34,421 nt of DNA from an uncultured Clostridia bacterium (GCA_946547105.1 CAMNOV010000015.1:1-34421), one strand, 5' to 3'. Positions 1 through 8,322 are shown, counted from the stretch's first letter. Notes: generated by a model from the letters alone, not told the origin. Numbers and translations are program-made.

Positions 1-197
1 AGCGTGCGGCGGCGCAGGTCGGCGGGGTTGTTGCGCGTGGTGAGCGCGTGCAGGTCGGCCATAAAGTAATAGCAGTCGTACTGCTCGGCGCGCTCGGCCC
101 AGTTTTTGATGGCGCCCAGATAGGAGCCGAGCGTCAGGTCGCCGGTGGGCTTGATGCCCGAGAGCATGACTTTTTTCTTTTCAATCGGAGTGTCCAT
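1..197 (-). CDS. trpS: Tryptophan--tRNA ligase, N-terminal part (runs off window)
   Basis: Only the first 65 codons are present; the gene continues past base 1. The product would charge tRNA-Trp in the cytoplasm. The visible N-terminus reads MDTPIEKKKVMLSGIKPTGD and continues LTLGSYLGAI, which is the class I synthetase nucleotide-binding region of TrpS (SGIKPTG, with TLGSYLG replacing the HIGH signature). It is followed by a YYFMADLHALT segment typical of TrpS. The ATG at 197 is preceded on the minus strand by GAGG at a suitable distance. The gene is divergent from gltX and shares a promoter region with it. Identification is strong despite truncation; the KMSKS motif lies outside the window. 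Confidence 0.93.
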   Translation of the reverse strand, partial: MDTPIEKKKVMLSGIKPTGDLTLGSYLGAIKNWAERAEQYDCYYFMADLHALTTRNNPADLRRRT

Positions 198-241
198 ATG
201 TGTACCTCGTTTCTGTGAGAAGCTTCCTTTGATGATCTCAT

Positions 242-270
242 ATTTTATCAAATCAACTGCATCTTGACAA
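242..270 (-). promoter_or_regulatory. trpS promoter
   Basis: On the minus strand TTGTCA (270-265) is followed after exactly 17 bases by TAAAAT (247-242), a good housekeeping sigma promoter firing towards trpS. Its -35 box overlaps that of the gltX promoter on the other strand by five bases. Confidence 0.6.
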
Positions 271-292
271 CGGGGTAAATGCAAAATAAAAT
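264..292 (+). promoter_or_regulatory. gltX promoter
   Basis: TTGACA (264-269), a 17-base spacer, then TAAAAT (287-292). This is a near-consensus housekeeping promoter with a predicted start near base 299, about 30 bases before the gltX ATG. Confidence 0.75.
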
Positions 293-330
293 AGGAAAGC
301 TATCACAAACGACATTCGGAGGAACATTCG

Positions 331-1806
331 ATGAAAGACCTGACCTGGTTTGAGGACATGGAGAGCCGCATCCCGCATGGCGAGGTGCGCACCCGCTTTG
401 CCCCTTCCCCGACCGGCTATATGCACGTGGGCAATCTGCGCACGGCGCTTTATACTTACCTCATCGCCCGCCACAACGGCGGCAAGTTCATCCTGCGCAT
501 TGAGGACACCGACCAGGGCCGCCTGGTCGAAGGCGCGGTGGACGTGATTTACAAGACCATGGCCGAGTGCCATCTCGAGCACGACGAAGGCCCGGACGTG
601 GGCGGCCCCGTGGCGCCTTATATCCAGACCGAGCGCCGTCCCTTCTATAAAGAATACGCGGAGCTGCTGATGAGCCGCGGCCACGCCTACCGCTGCTTCT
701 GCGAGAAGACCGAGAGCGAGGAGGACAGCGGCCAGTTCGACCGCGCGGACGATCCCTGCCGCAGCTTAAGCCAGGCGGAGTCCGACGCGCGCGCCGCAGC
801 CGGCGAGCCCTACGTCATCCGCCAGCGCATCCCGCACGAGGGCACCACCACCTTCCACGACGAGATCTTCGGCGACATCACCGTGGAAAACACCACGCTC
901 GATGACCAGGTGCTCATCAAGCGCGACGGCCTGCCCACCTATAACTTCGCCAACGTCGTGGACGACCACCTCATGGGCATCACCCACGTCGTGCGCGGCA
1001 GCGAGTATCTCTCCAGCGCACCGAAGTACAATCTCCTGTACGAGGGCTTTGGCTGGGAGATCCCGAAGTACGTGCACTGCTCGCCCGTCATGCGCGACGC
1101 GCACAACAAGATGTCCAAGCGCCATGGCGACCCCTCCTATGAGGACCTGATCGCCCAGGGCTTCCTGACCGACGCGGTGCTCAACTATGTCGCGCTGCTG
1201 GGCTGGAGCCCGCGCGGCGAGCAGGAGATCTTCTCCCTGGACGAGCTGAAGGCGGTCTTCGAGATGAGCGGCATTTCCAAGTCGCCCGCCATCTTCGACA
1301 TCGAGAAGCTGCGCTACTTCAACAGCGAGTACATCCGCGCCATGACGCCGGAGGCCTTCGCCAAGGTCGCCGAGCCCTGGATCCGCAAGGCCGTGAAGAA
1401 CGAAGCCTATGATGCGGCGGCCATCGCCGCGCTGCTGCAGCAGCGCACCGAGGTGCTGACCGATATTCCTGAGAAGCTGGACTTCTTCGATGAGCTGCCG
1501 GACTACGGCACCGAGCTCTTTGTGCATAAGAAATCCAAGTCCGACGAGCAGAGCTCCCGCGAGGTGCTTGCACAGATCATCCCGGCCTTTGAGGCGCTGC
1601 CCGCCTGGGACGACGAGAGCATCCTGGGCGCGATGGTGAAGATGGCCGAAGATCAGGGCGTCAAAAACGCCAAGATCATGTGGCCCGTGCGCATTGCCGC
1701 CGCGGGAAAAGCCGTCACGCCCGGCGGTGCGGTGGAGATCTGCCGCATCCTCGGCCGCGAGGAGACCCTGCGCCGCCTGCGCATCGGCCTCGAAAAACTG
1801 AGCTGA
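331..1806 (+). CDS. gltX: Glutamate--tRNA ligase
   Basis: The 491-residue product is a class I aminoacyl-tRNA synthetase that attaches glutamate to tRNA-Glu in the cytoplasm. The N-terminus carries the ATP-binding signature FAPSPTGYMHVGN (residues 23-35; HVGN is the HIGH-equivalent), and the second signature KMSKRHG lies at about residues 260-266. A Cys-containing insert (CFCEKTE...DDPC, around residues 125-145) sits where many bacterial GluRSs have a zinc-binding loop. Length is normal for the family. The ATG follows GGAGG. Whether the enzyme is discriminating or also charges tRNA-Gln cannot be decided here. It is divergent from trpS and is followed by a hairpin terminator that overlaps the next gene's ribosome binding site. 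Confidence 0.97.
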   Translation: MKDLTWFEDMESRIPHGEVRTRFAPSPTGYMHVGNLRTALYTYLIARHNGGKFILRIEDTDQGRLVEGAVDVIYKTMAECHLEHDEGPDVGGPVAPYIQTERRPFYKEYAELLMSRGHAYRCFCEKTESEEDSGQFDRADDPCRSLSQAESDARAAAGEPYVIRQRIPHEGTTTFHDEIFGDITVENTTLDDQVLIKRDGLPTYNFANVVDDHLMGITHVVRGSEYLSSAPKYNLLYEGFGWEIPKYVHCSPVMRDAHNKMSKRHGDPSYEDLIAQGFLTDAVLNYVALLGWSPRGEQEIFSLDELKAVFEMSGISKSPAIFDIEKLRYFNSEYIRAMTPEAFAKVAEPWIRKAVKNEAYDAAAIAALLQQRTEVLTDIPEKLDFFDELPDYGTELFVHKKSKSDEQSSREVLAQIIPAFEALPAWDDESILGAMVKMAEDQGVKNAKIMWPVRIAAAGKAVTPGGAVEICRILGREETLRRLRIGLEKLS

Positions 1807-1830
1807 TCCCTGCTTTTACACATAGTATCG

Positions 1831-1871
1831 CCTCTGTTGGGAAAAATAAGACCCAACAGAGGTGATTTTTT
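1831..1871 (+). terminator. gltX terminator that doubles as the ypeB ribosome-binding region
   Basis: A perfect 11-bp stem (CCTCTGTTGGG 1831-1841 with CCCAACAGAGG 1852-1862) and a 10-base loop are followed by TGATTTTTT. The AGAGG of the 3' arm plus the following TGA is also the Shine-Dalgarno sequence of the gene starting at 1873, so the hairpin would hide that site in any transcript that contains both arms. Confidence 0.75.
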
Positions 1872-1872
1872 C

Positions 1873-3150
1873 ATGTCAAAACGCAAATTGTCCCGCCGCG
1901 CGCTGGTGAGGATCCTGAGCTTTTCCGCCGCGGCGCTCGTCGCGCTGAGCCTGTTTTCCGCCGTCTGCTGGGGACACCTGCAGGCCTTCCGCCGCCAGAC
2001 GGCCGTCGACGCCGACCGCGCCTTTGAGGAGACCGTCGGCGCGCTGAACGATCTGAGCGAATCGCTCGAAAAAAGCCGCTATGCCGGGGACGGGCCGATG
2101 TGCGCCAAGGTCTGCGCCGAGATCTATGCCGATGCCGGCCGGGCCGGCACGGCGCTGTCTGCGCTGCCCTTTTCCACCGTGGAGATGGAGGAGCTCAAGC
2201 GCTTCATCAGTCTGAGCGGCGATTACGCCTACACCCTCTGCCGCGAGGCGGCGGAGCAGGGACTGACCGAAGAGCAGCGCGGCAATCTCACCGCCCTGTC
2301 CGAGACGGCGGCGGAGCTGGCGGAGAGCCTGCGCGCCATGCACGGGGATCTGCGCGACGGCGTGCTGACCATGGACAGCCGCGAAAAGCAGGTGGCCAAT
2401 ATCCTCGATGAGGCGCCCGCCTTTCTGAGCGCGCGCCTGGGCGACTATGCGCGCGATTTCCCCGCGGCGCAGGAGCTGCGCTACCATGGGCAGTATTCCG
2501 CTCGCGACAAGGAGAAGGCGCAGCCTGCGGATGAGGCGCAGGCGCGGGAGCTGGCGGCGGCGCTGCTCGGGTGCGAGCCGGGAGACCTGGAAATCGCGGC
2601 GCGCTTTGAGGATCAGAGGCGGCTGCTGCTGGCCAAGGACGGCAAAACCGTTACGGTGACGGCCTCCGGCATCGAGAGCCTGCGCGATTCCCGCCTCGTC
2701 AGCGAGAGCAGGCTCAGCGACGGCGAGGCGAAGGCCGCCGCGGAGGAAGCCCTGCGGGAACTGGGCTATGAAGGTCTGTGCTGGGAGGAGAGCGCGCACC
2801 GCGGGAACGTTCTGGAGCTGCGCGGCAGCGCGGAGACGGACGGCGTGGCGGGGCTGGATCACGAGATCACGGTCAGCGTCGCGCTGGATGACGGAACGAT
2901 CGTCTCCCTGGATCTGAGCGCCGCCGGGGGTGAAGAGGAGACGGATGACTGGCCGCTCTCCGCGGAGGAAGCGAAGGCAATGGTTCCCACCGGGCTTCAT
3001 CTGCGCCATGTGCGGCGCGTGACGATCGCCGGGGCGGACGGGCGGAGCCTCGCCTGCTGGGAGCTCGACTGTCTGGATGACAGCGGAAAATGCGTGCGCA
3101 TCTACGTGAACGCGCAATCCGGCAAACAGGAAGAGATCTTGATCGGCTGA
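1873..3150 (+). CDS. ypeB: Spore germination protein YpeB
   Basis: YpeB is the partner that localises and stabilises the cortex-lytic enzyme SleB in spores of Bacillus and relatives. The 425-residue product has a short basic N-terminus, one membrane segment (about residues 11-32), then the YpeB-type helical domain with the LSESLEKSRYA motif and the LPFSTVEMEELKRFISLSGDYAY stretch, followed by PepSY-like repeats in the C-terminal half (around residues 210-420). An in-frame start exists at 1837, but it lies inside the terminator hairpin. The ATG at 1873 has AGAGGTGA seven bases upstream and is preferred. No sleB gene is adjacent, unlike in Bacillus. A terminator follows. Confidence 0.88.
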   Translation: MSKRKLSRRALVRILSFSAAALVALSLFSAVCWGHLQAFRRQTAVDADRAFEETVGALNDLSESLEKSRYAGDGPMCAKVCAEIYADAGRAGTALSALPFSTVEMEELKRFISLSGDYAYTLCREAAEQGLTEEQRGNLTALSETAAELAESLRAMHGDLRDGVLTMDSREKQVANILDEAPAFLSARLGDYARDFPAAQELRYHGQYSARDKEKAQPADEAQARELAAALLGCEPGDLEIAARFEDQRRLLLAKDGKTVTVTASGIESLRDSRLVSESRLSDGEAKAAAEEALRELGYEGLCWEESAHRGNVLELRGSAETDGVAGLDHEITVSVALDDGTIVSLDLSAAGGEEETDDWPLSAEEAKAMVPTGLHLRHVRRVTIAGADGRSLACWELDCLDDSGKCVRIYVNAQSGKQEEILIG

Positions 3151-3155
3151 AAACA

Positions 3156-3182
3156 GCCCCGGGTAAAACCGGGGCCGTTTTC
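3156..3182 (+). terminator. ypeB terminator
   Basis: GCCCCGG (3156-3162), loop GTAAAA, CCGGGGC (3169-3175), then CGTTTT. The flanking AAAA and TTTT extend the stem around one mismatch. It could serve as a rho-independent terminator. Confidence 0.75.
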
Positions 3183-3219
3183 ATAACAGGGATTTCATGG
3201 GAAAAGAAGAGATTAAGAC

Positions 3220-3248
3220 TTGATAAGTAGGGGAAGATGCGGTAAAAT
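3220..3248 (+). promoter_or_regulatory. Promoter of the hyp maturation operon
   Basis: TTGATA (3220-3225), 17-base spacer, TAAAAT (3243-3248). The predicted start near 3255 leaves a leader of about 60 bases before the hypF GTG. Confidence 0.65.
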
Positions 3249-3315
3249 GATACACGGATTATTGTCTGATTTTTGACGAAGCCGAAAGCTCCGTCGGGAA
3301 GGTCGCCGGGAAAGC

Positions 3316-5580
3316 GTGGAAAGAGCAACAGTCAACATACACGGGATCGTCCAGGGCGTCGGCTTCCGGCCTTTCATCCATAAGCTGGTGCGCGAGTACC
3401 GGCTCAGCGGTTTCATCAAGAACACATCCTCCGGCGTGGAGCTGGAGCTGGAGGGCGAGCGGCCGGAGCTGGAGCGCTTCGTGGCGGATATTCCGGCGCG
3501 CGCGCCGAAGCTGGCGCTCATCGAGCGCGTCGAGACGAGATACAGCCCGGAGCTGAAGCATTTTCAGGGCTTTGAGATCCGAAAAAGCCGCACTGAGGCG
3601 CTGCGAAATACCCTCGTGTCCCCGGACGTCGGCATCTGCGACGACTGCCGCCGCGAGCTGCTCGACCCCGCCGACCGGCGCTACCGCTATCCCTTCATCA
3701 ACTGCACCAACTGCGGTCCGCGCTTTACGATCATCAAGGACCTGCCCTATGACCGGGCGCTGACCTCGATGAGCGGCTTTCCGATGTGCCCGGACTGCGA
3801 CCGCGAATATCACGACATCGAAGACCGCCGCTATCACGCGCAGCCGGACTGCTGCCCGGTCTGCGGCCCGCGCGTCTTCTATCTGGACGCCGAGGGGCGC
3901 GAAGTTCCGGGAAGTGGAATCGAGCTCGCCCGCGCGGCGCTGAAGCAGGGAAAGATCATCGCGGTCAAGGGCCTCGGCGGCATGCATCTGGCCTGCCGCT
4001 GCGACGATCCCGCCATCGCGCGGGAGCTGCGCCGCCGCAAGCAGCGCGACGAAAAGCCCTTTGCGGTCATGGCGCGCGATACGGAGTGTGCCAGGAAACT
4101 CTGCTTTGTCAGCGATGAAGAGGCCAAAGTGCTCGAGAGCTTCCACAAGCCCATCGTGCTGCTGCGCAAGCGCGCCCCCGGCCTGGAGCATCTGAGCGAA
4201 AACGGCTACCTTGGCGTGATGCTGCCCTATACGCCGCTGCACGTGCTGCTGTTCGGCGACGATATCGACATGCTCGTCATGACGAGTGCGAACCTCTCCG
4301 ACACGCCCATTATGTTCAAAAACGATGAGGCGCTCGAGAAGCTGCACGGCATTGCCGACGGCTTCCTGCTGCACGACCGCGAGATCCAGACCCGCTGCGA
4401 CGATTCGCTCTGCTGGGTCCTGGGCGGGAAGGAATACTTCGCCCGCCGCAGCCGCGGCTACGTGCCCTTTCCGCTGCAGATGGGGCGACCGCTGCGGCCG
4501 ATCCTCGCCTGCGGCGCCGAGCAGAAGTCGAGCTTCAGCCTCTCGCGTGAAAACTGCGTGTTCTCCTCGCAGCACATCGGCGATCTGAAAAACATCGAGA
4601 CCTACGAGCACTATGCCGCGCAGATCCGGCACTTTGAGCGCCTGTTCGATATCCGACCGGCGCTGCTCGTCTGCGATAAGCACCCCGATTATCTTTCCAC
4701 CGCCTACGCGCTCGAACGCGGCGAAGGGGAGGGGATCCCGGTCCTGCCGGTGCAGCACCACCACGCGCACATGGCCGCCTGCATGGCGGATAACGGCCTG
4801 GAGCGGCCGGTGATCGGCCTCGTCTGGGACGGCACGGGCTACGGTGACGATGGGACGACCTGGGGCGGCGAATGTCTGATCGGAGATTTCCGGGGCTATG
4901 AACGCTTCGGCTCGATCCGGCCGATCCCGCTGATCGGCGGCGACCGGGCGACGAAGGAGCTCGACCGCGTGGCCTTCGCGCTGCTGCGCGAGTCCGGACT
5001 GGACGTTTCGGCGATCCCCGATGCTGATCAGTATGAAAAAATGCTCGCGGGCGGGCTCAACTGCCCGGAAAGCTCCGGTATGGGCCGCCTTTTCGACGGC
5101 GTGGCCGCCATCCTCGGCATCAAGCGCATGGCCTCCTACGAGGGACAGGGCGCGGTGCTGCTGGAGGCCGCGGCTGCGGAGACGGCGGGCGAATACCCGA
5201 TCGTCCTTGAGGGCGGACCCCTGCGCTTTGACTGGCGGCCGATGATCCGCGCGATCGCGGCGGAGCGGGACGCGGGCGTACCGACGGCGGAGATCGCCGG
5301 GCGCTTTCACAACACGCTCATCGCGATGGCCGTGCGGCTCTGCCTCGCGGCGCGGGAACAGACGAAGATCAGCGACGTGGCGCTCTCGGGCGGCACGTTC
5401 CAGAATATGAGTTTGATGACGAAGCTGCCGGCGGCGCTCGAACAGGAGGGCTTTCGCGTCTGGCGGCATCAGAGAGTTTCGGCCAACGACGAGGGTCTGT
5501 CCCTCGGTCAGCTGATGATCGCCGAAGCTTATTTGGAGGAACAGGATCATGTGTTTGGCGGTCCCGCTGAAACTGATTGA
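3316..5580 (+). CDS. hypF: [NiFe] hydrogenase maturation carbamoyltransferase HypF
   Basis: HypF uses carbamoyl phosphate and ATP to make the carbamoyl group that becomes the cyanide ligands of the NiFe active site, delivering it to the HypE C-terminal cysteine. The 754 residues show the full architecture: an acylphosphatase-like domain (VQGVGFRPF, residues 12-20), two zinc-finger blocks (CDDC from residue 108 with CTNCGP; CPDC from 158 with CCPVCGP), a YrdC-like domain (about 200-370), and a Kae1-like domain with HHHAH at 481-485 and GLVWDGTGYGDDG after it. The start is GTG with only a weak upstream GGGAA, but the sequence fits the family start. The 3' end overlaps hypC by 32 bases, so translation is probably coupled. 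Confidence 0.96.
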   Translation: MERATVNIHGIVQGVGFRPFIHKLVREYRLSGFIKNTSSGVELELEGERPELERFVADIPARAPKLALIERVETRYSPELKHFQGFEIRKSRTEALRNTLVSPDVGICDDCRRELLDPADRRYRYPFINCTNCGPRFTIIKDLPYDRALTSMSGFPMCPDCDREYHDIEDRRYHAQPDCCPVCGPRVFYLDAEGREVPGSGIELARAALKQGKIIAVKGLGGMHLACRCDDPAIARELRRRKQRDEKPFAVMARDTECARKLCFVSDEEAKVLESFHKPIVLLRKRAPGLEHLSENGYLGVMLPYTPLHVLLFGDDIDMLVMTSANLSDTPIMFKNDEALEKLHGIADGFLLHDREIQTRCDDSLCWVLGGKEYFARRSRGYVPFPLQMGRPLRPILACGAEQKSSFSLSRENCVFSSQHIGDLKNIETYEHYAAQIRHFERLFDIRPALLVCDKHPDYLSTAYALERGEGEGIPVLPVQHHHAHMAACMADNGLERPVIGLVWDGTGYGDDGTTWGGECLIGDFRGYERFGSIRPIPLIGGDRATKELDRVAFALLRESGLDVSAIPDADQYEKMLAGGLNCPESSGMGRLFDGVAAILGIKRMASYEGQGAVLLEAAAAETAGEYPIVLEGGPLRFDWRPMIRAIAAERDAGVPTAEIAGRFHNTLIAMAVRLCLAAREQTKISDVALSGGTFQNMSLMTKLPAALEQEGFRVWRHQRVSANDEGLSLGQLMIAEAYLEEQDHVFGGPAETD

Positions 5581-5767
5581 AATCAAGGGCAAAGAGGCCG
5601 TGGGGGAGTCCCTGGGCATGCGCCGCTCGGTGCGGGTGGATTTCATTGAAAACCCGCAGATCGGCGACTACGTGATCGTCCACGCCGGCTTTGCCATCGA
5701 ACGGCTGCCGGAGGAGCAGGCGCTGGAGGATATCGGCGCCTGGGAGGAAGTACAGCATGCCCTCTGA
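5549..5767 (+). CDS. hypC: [NiFe] hydrogenase maturation chaperone HypC
   Basis: This 72-residue protein begins MCLAVP, the HypC signature. The cysteine exposed after removal of Met1 carries the Fe(CN)2CO unit between HypD and the hydrogenase large subunit. Length and the conserved DYVIVHAGFAIERL segment match the HypC/HybG family. It overlaps the end of hypF by 32 bases and the start of hypD by 11 bases, with GAGGAA before its ATG. It should partner HypD and then MbhL encoded downstream. Confidence 0.96.
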   Translation: MCLAVPLKLIEIKGKEAVGESLGMRRSVRVDFIENPQIGDYVIVHAGFAIERLPEEQALEDIGAWEEVQHAL

Positions 5768-6824
5768 AGCGGAAGTCTGGCTGGAAAAGATCCGCGCGCT
5801 GCCGCGGATGGACGTGAAGCTGATGGAGGTCTGCGGCACCCACACGATGTCGATCGCCCGGGCGGGGATCAAATCCCTGCTGCCGGAGGGCGTGGAACTG
5901 CTGAGCGGCCCCGGCTGCCCGGTCTGCGTGACCCCGGCCGCCGCCATCGACGCGGTGCTCGCCCTCGCCTCCGAGCCCGGCGTGATCGTGACGAGCTACG
6001 GCGACATGCTGCGCGTGCCGGGCAGCCGCCCGGGCGACAGCCTGGCCCGCCGCCGCGCCCTGGGCGCGCAGGTGGCGCTGGTCTACTCGCCGGTCGACGC
6101 GGTGGAGATCGCGCGGCAGAACCCGAAGAAAGAAGTCGTGTTCCTCGGCGTCGGCTTTGAGACCACCGCCCCCGGCACCGCCGCCGCCGTGCTGACAGCG
6201 CGGGAGCGGGGCGTGACGAACTTCTCGGTCTGGTCGATGCTCAAAACGGTGGAGCCCGCGCTGCGTGCGCTGCTGCGGCAGGAGGACTTTGCGGTGCAGG
6301 GCTTCCTCTGCCCCGGCCATGTGGCCACGATCATCGGCGCGGAGGCCTTCCGCTTCCTGCCGGAGGAATACGGCATTCCCGCCGTCGTGGGCGGCTTTGA
6401 GCCGGAGGAGATCCTGCATGCGCTCTATCTGCTGCTGCGGCAGCTCGCGGAAGGAAAGCCGCGGCTGGAAAACGCCTATCCGCGTGCGGTGAGCGCCGCG
6501 GGCAACCGCCTGGCGCAGCGCGTGATGGCGGAATGCTTCAAGCCCCGGCGCGATCTGTGGCGCGGCCTCGGGGCAATCGAAGGGAGCGGCCTCGGCTGGC
6601 GGGAGGATTTTTCTGCTTTCGACGCGGAGAAAAAGTTCGATCTTGCTGTCGAAAACACGGAAGGCCCGGCGGGCTGCCGCTGCGGCGACGTGATCTGCGG
6701 CCGCTGCCGCCCGGCGGACTGCCCGATGTTCGGCAGACGCTGCACACCGGAGGATCCGGTCGGACCCTGCATGGTGTCCTCGGAGGGCGCCTGCGCGGCG
6801 GCATATAAATATCAAACGGTGTAA
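5757..6824 (+). CDS. hypD: [NiFe] hydrogenase maturation protein HypD
   Basis: HypD is the iron-sulfur scaffold on which HypC and HypE assemble the Fe(CN)2CO centre. Diagnostic motifs are MEVCGTHT (Cys26) and GPGCPVCVTP (Cys54, Cys57). A C-terminal Cys-rich [4Fe-4S] region (CRCGDVICGRCRPADCP, then C in GRRC and GPC) is also present. The chosen ATG at 5757 lies 11 bases inside hypC with GGGAGGAAG just upstream. The same frame stays open back to 5691, but that extension falls inside hypC and has no HypD-like residues. The 355-residue length is normal. Confidence 0.96.
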   Translation: MPSEAEVWLEKIRALPRMDVKLMEVCGTHTMSIARAGIKSLLPEGVELLSGPGCPVCVTPAAAIDAVLALASEPGVIVTSYGDMLRVPGSRPGDSLARRRALGAQVALVYSPVDAVEIARQNPKKEVVFLGVGFETTAPGTAAAVLTARERGVTNFSVWSMLKTVEPALRALLRQEDFAVQGFLCPGHVATIIGAEAFRFLPEEYGIPAVVGGFEPEEILHALYLLLRQLAEGKPRLENAYPRAVSAAGNRLAQRVMAECFKPRRDLWRGLGAIEGSGLGWREDFSAFDAEKKFDLAVENTEGPAGCRCGDVICGRCRPADCPMFGRRCTPEDPVGPCMVSSEGACAAAYKYQTV

Positions 6825-6825
6825 T

Positions 6826-7824
6826 ATGGACGAAATCATTACGCTTGACTATGGCAGCGGCGGCAAAAAGACCGCCCGCCTGATCGAAAACAGCATCCTG
6901 CCCGCGCTGGACAATCCCGCGCTGCGGGCCTTGAACGACGGCGCCGTGATCCCCGGCGCGGAGCAGCTGGTCTTCTCCACCGACAGCTTCGTGGTCGACC
7001 CGGTCTTTTTCCCGGGCGGGGACATCGGCAAGCTCGCCGTCTGCGGCACGGTCAACGACATCGCGATGTGCGGCGGCGTGCCGAAATATCTCAGCTGCGC
7101 GCTGATCCTGGAAGAGGGCTTCCCGATGCGCGACCTGGAGCGCGTGCTGGATTCCATGAAACAGGCCTCGCAGAAGGCCGGCGTGCAGGTCGTGACCGGC
7201 GACACCAAGGTGGTCGAGCGCGGCCGCGGCGACAAGATTTATATCAACACCGCCGGCATCGGCTTTCTGAAATATCCCGGCCTGGAGCCCGCGGCCATCC
7301 GCCCCGGCGACAAGGTGCTGGTCTCCGGCACGGTCGGCGACCACGGCACGGCCGTGATGCTGGCCCGCAGCGGCATGATGCAGGGCGAGCTTCGCTCCGA
7401 CTGCGCGGCCCTGAACGGCCTGGCGGAGAAGATCCTCTCGAGCGGCGCGAAGGTGCGCGTGCTGCGTGATCCGACGCGCGGCGGCGCGGCGACGACCCTG
7501 TGCGAGTTCGTGGAGGGCGGCGCCCTGGGCATTGAGCTGGAGGAGGCGCAGATCCCCGTGCGCGGCGAAGTCAAGGCCGCCTGCGAGCTGCTGGGCCTCG
7601 ATCCGCTCTACTGCGCCAACGAGGGCAAGCTCCTGTGCGTGGTCGCGCCCGAGGACGCGGAGACCGCGCTCGCCGCGATGCGCGCCTGTCCGGAGGGCGA
7701 AAACGCCGCCGTCATCGGCACCGTGACGGAAAACTACCCCGGCAAGGTGACGCTGCGCACGCCGCTCGGCGGCCGGCGGATCCTGCAGAAGCTCAGCGGC
7801 GCACAGCTGCCGAGGATCTGCTGA
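6826..7824 (+). CDS. hypE: [NiFe] hydrogenase maturation protein HypE
   Basis: HypE dehydrates the carbamoyl group on its C-terminal cysteine to a thiocyanate that donates the CN ligands. The 332-residue sequence shows the PurM/AIR-synthase-like fold: LDYGSGGKKT at the N-terminus, STDSFVVDP, a D-T-K-VV segment around residue 125, and RDPTRGG. It ends in PRIC, the required C-terminal Cys. The ATG begins one base after the hypD stop with little Shine-Dalgarno sequence, suggesting coupling to hypD. It is the last gene of the first hyp block; 95 bases separate it from the hydrogenase genes. Confidence 0.96.
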   Translation: MDEIITLDYGSGGKKTARLIENSILPALDNPALRALNDGAVIPGAEQLVFSTDSFVVDPVFFPGGDIGKLAVCGTVNDIAMCGGVPKYLSCALILEEGFPMRDLERVLDSMKQASQKAGVQVVTGDTKVVERGRGDKIYINTAGIGFLKYPGLEPAAIRPGDKVLVSGTVGDHGTAVMLARSGMMQGELRSDCAALNGLAEKILSSGAKVRVLRDPTRGGAATTLCEFVEGGALGIELEEAQIPVRGEVKAACELLGLDPLYCANEGKLLCVVAPEDAETALAAMRACPEGENAAVIGTVTENYPGKVTLRTPLGGRRILQKLSGAQLPRIC

Positions 7825-7846
7825 TTCGGTTTTAGTATTCCATATG

Positions 7847-7875
7847 GACGTTCGCGCTCTGCAGAGAGCGCCGTC
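7847..7875. other. Inverted repeat in the hypE-mbhK gap
   Basis: GACG-ttc-GCGCTCT-gcag-AGAGCGC-CGTC forms an 11-bp stem with a three-base bulge. It is not followed by a T run on the plus strand, so it does not look like a terminator. It may be an mRNA processing or stability hairpin, or a protein-binding palindrome ahead of the hydrogenase genes. Confidence 0.45.
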
Positions 7876-7919
7876 AATAAATAGCAAGAGTATAAAATGT
7901 CAATAGAGAGGTGAAAGGA

Positions 7920-8321
7920 ATGCAGGAGAACAAGGTAACGCAAATCACCCGGGACGAGATCGTCCCCCTGGCCGAGCGCATGAAGAAGGCCGGACGTTAT
8001 CTCGTCATGATCCATGGCTGGCTGGACAAGGATGGACAGCCGGTGGTCAGCTGGGACTACTCCGTGCCGCCCGCCGTTGAGTGCTATCGCGTCGTCGGTG
8101 AGACGAAGCTGCCCTCGATCGGGGAGATCTACGACACGGCGGCCAGCTGGCCCGAGCGCGAGCTCAACGAGCTGTTCGGCATCGAGTTCGAGGGGCTTGA
8201 CATGTCCAAGCGGCTGTTTCTGCCGGAGGATATGCTGGAGACCCAGGGAAAGGGCCAGATCATGGTCACGCCCCTGAGCGAACTCGTGGACAACATGAAG
8301 AAAGTCAAGGAGGAGGAATGA
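7920..8321 (+). CDS. mbhK: Energy-converting hydrogenase NuoC-like subunit (MbhK/EchD-like)
   Basis: This 133-residue protein belongs to the complex I 30-kDa/NuoC family and forms part of the peripheral arm that joins the large subunit to the rest of the complex. The signature is WPERELNELFGIEFEGL around residues 75-91, the NuoC core motif (W-x-E-R-E-x-x-D/N-x-F/L-G). A GTG nine bases upstream (7911) is in frame, but it is embedded in the Shine-Dalgarno AGAGGTGA (7907-7914). The ATG at 7920 is therefore the likely start. It is the first gene of the hydrogenase cluster proper, immediately before the large subunit (GGAGGAATGAG spans the junction). Confidence 0.9.
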   Translation: MQENKVTQITRDEIVPLAERMKKAGRYLVMIHGWLDKDGQPVVSWDYSVPPAVECYRVVGETKLPSIGEIYDTAASWPERELNELFGIEFEGLDMSKRLFLPEDMLETQGKGQIMVTPLSELVDNMKKVKEEE

Positions 8322-8322
8322 G

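Noticed and set aside
1837-1872. An upstream start for ypeB at 1837.
   Set aside because: It lies in the terminator hairpin with no ribosome binding site; the ATG at 1873 has AGAGGTGA at the right distance.
3259-5646. A 795-codon open frame on the minus strand opposite hypF.
   Set aside because: It overlaps hypF throughout and has no family motif. HypF on the plus strand has all expected domains.
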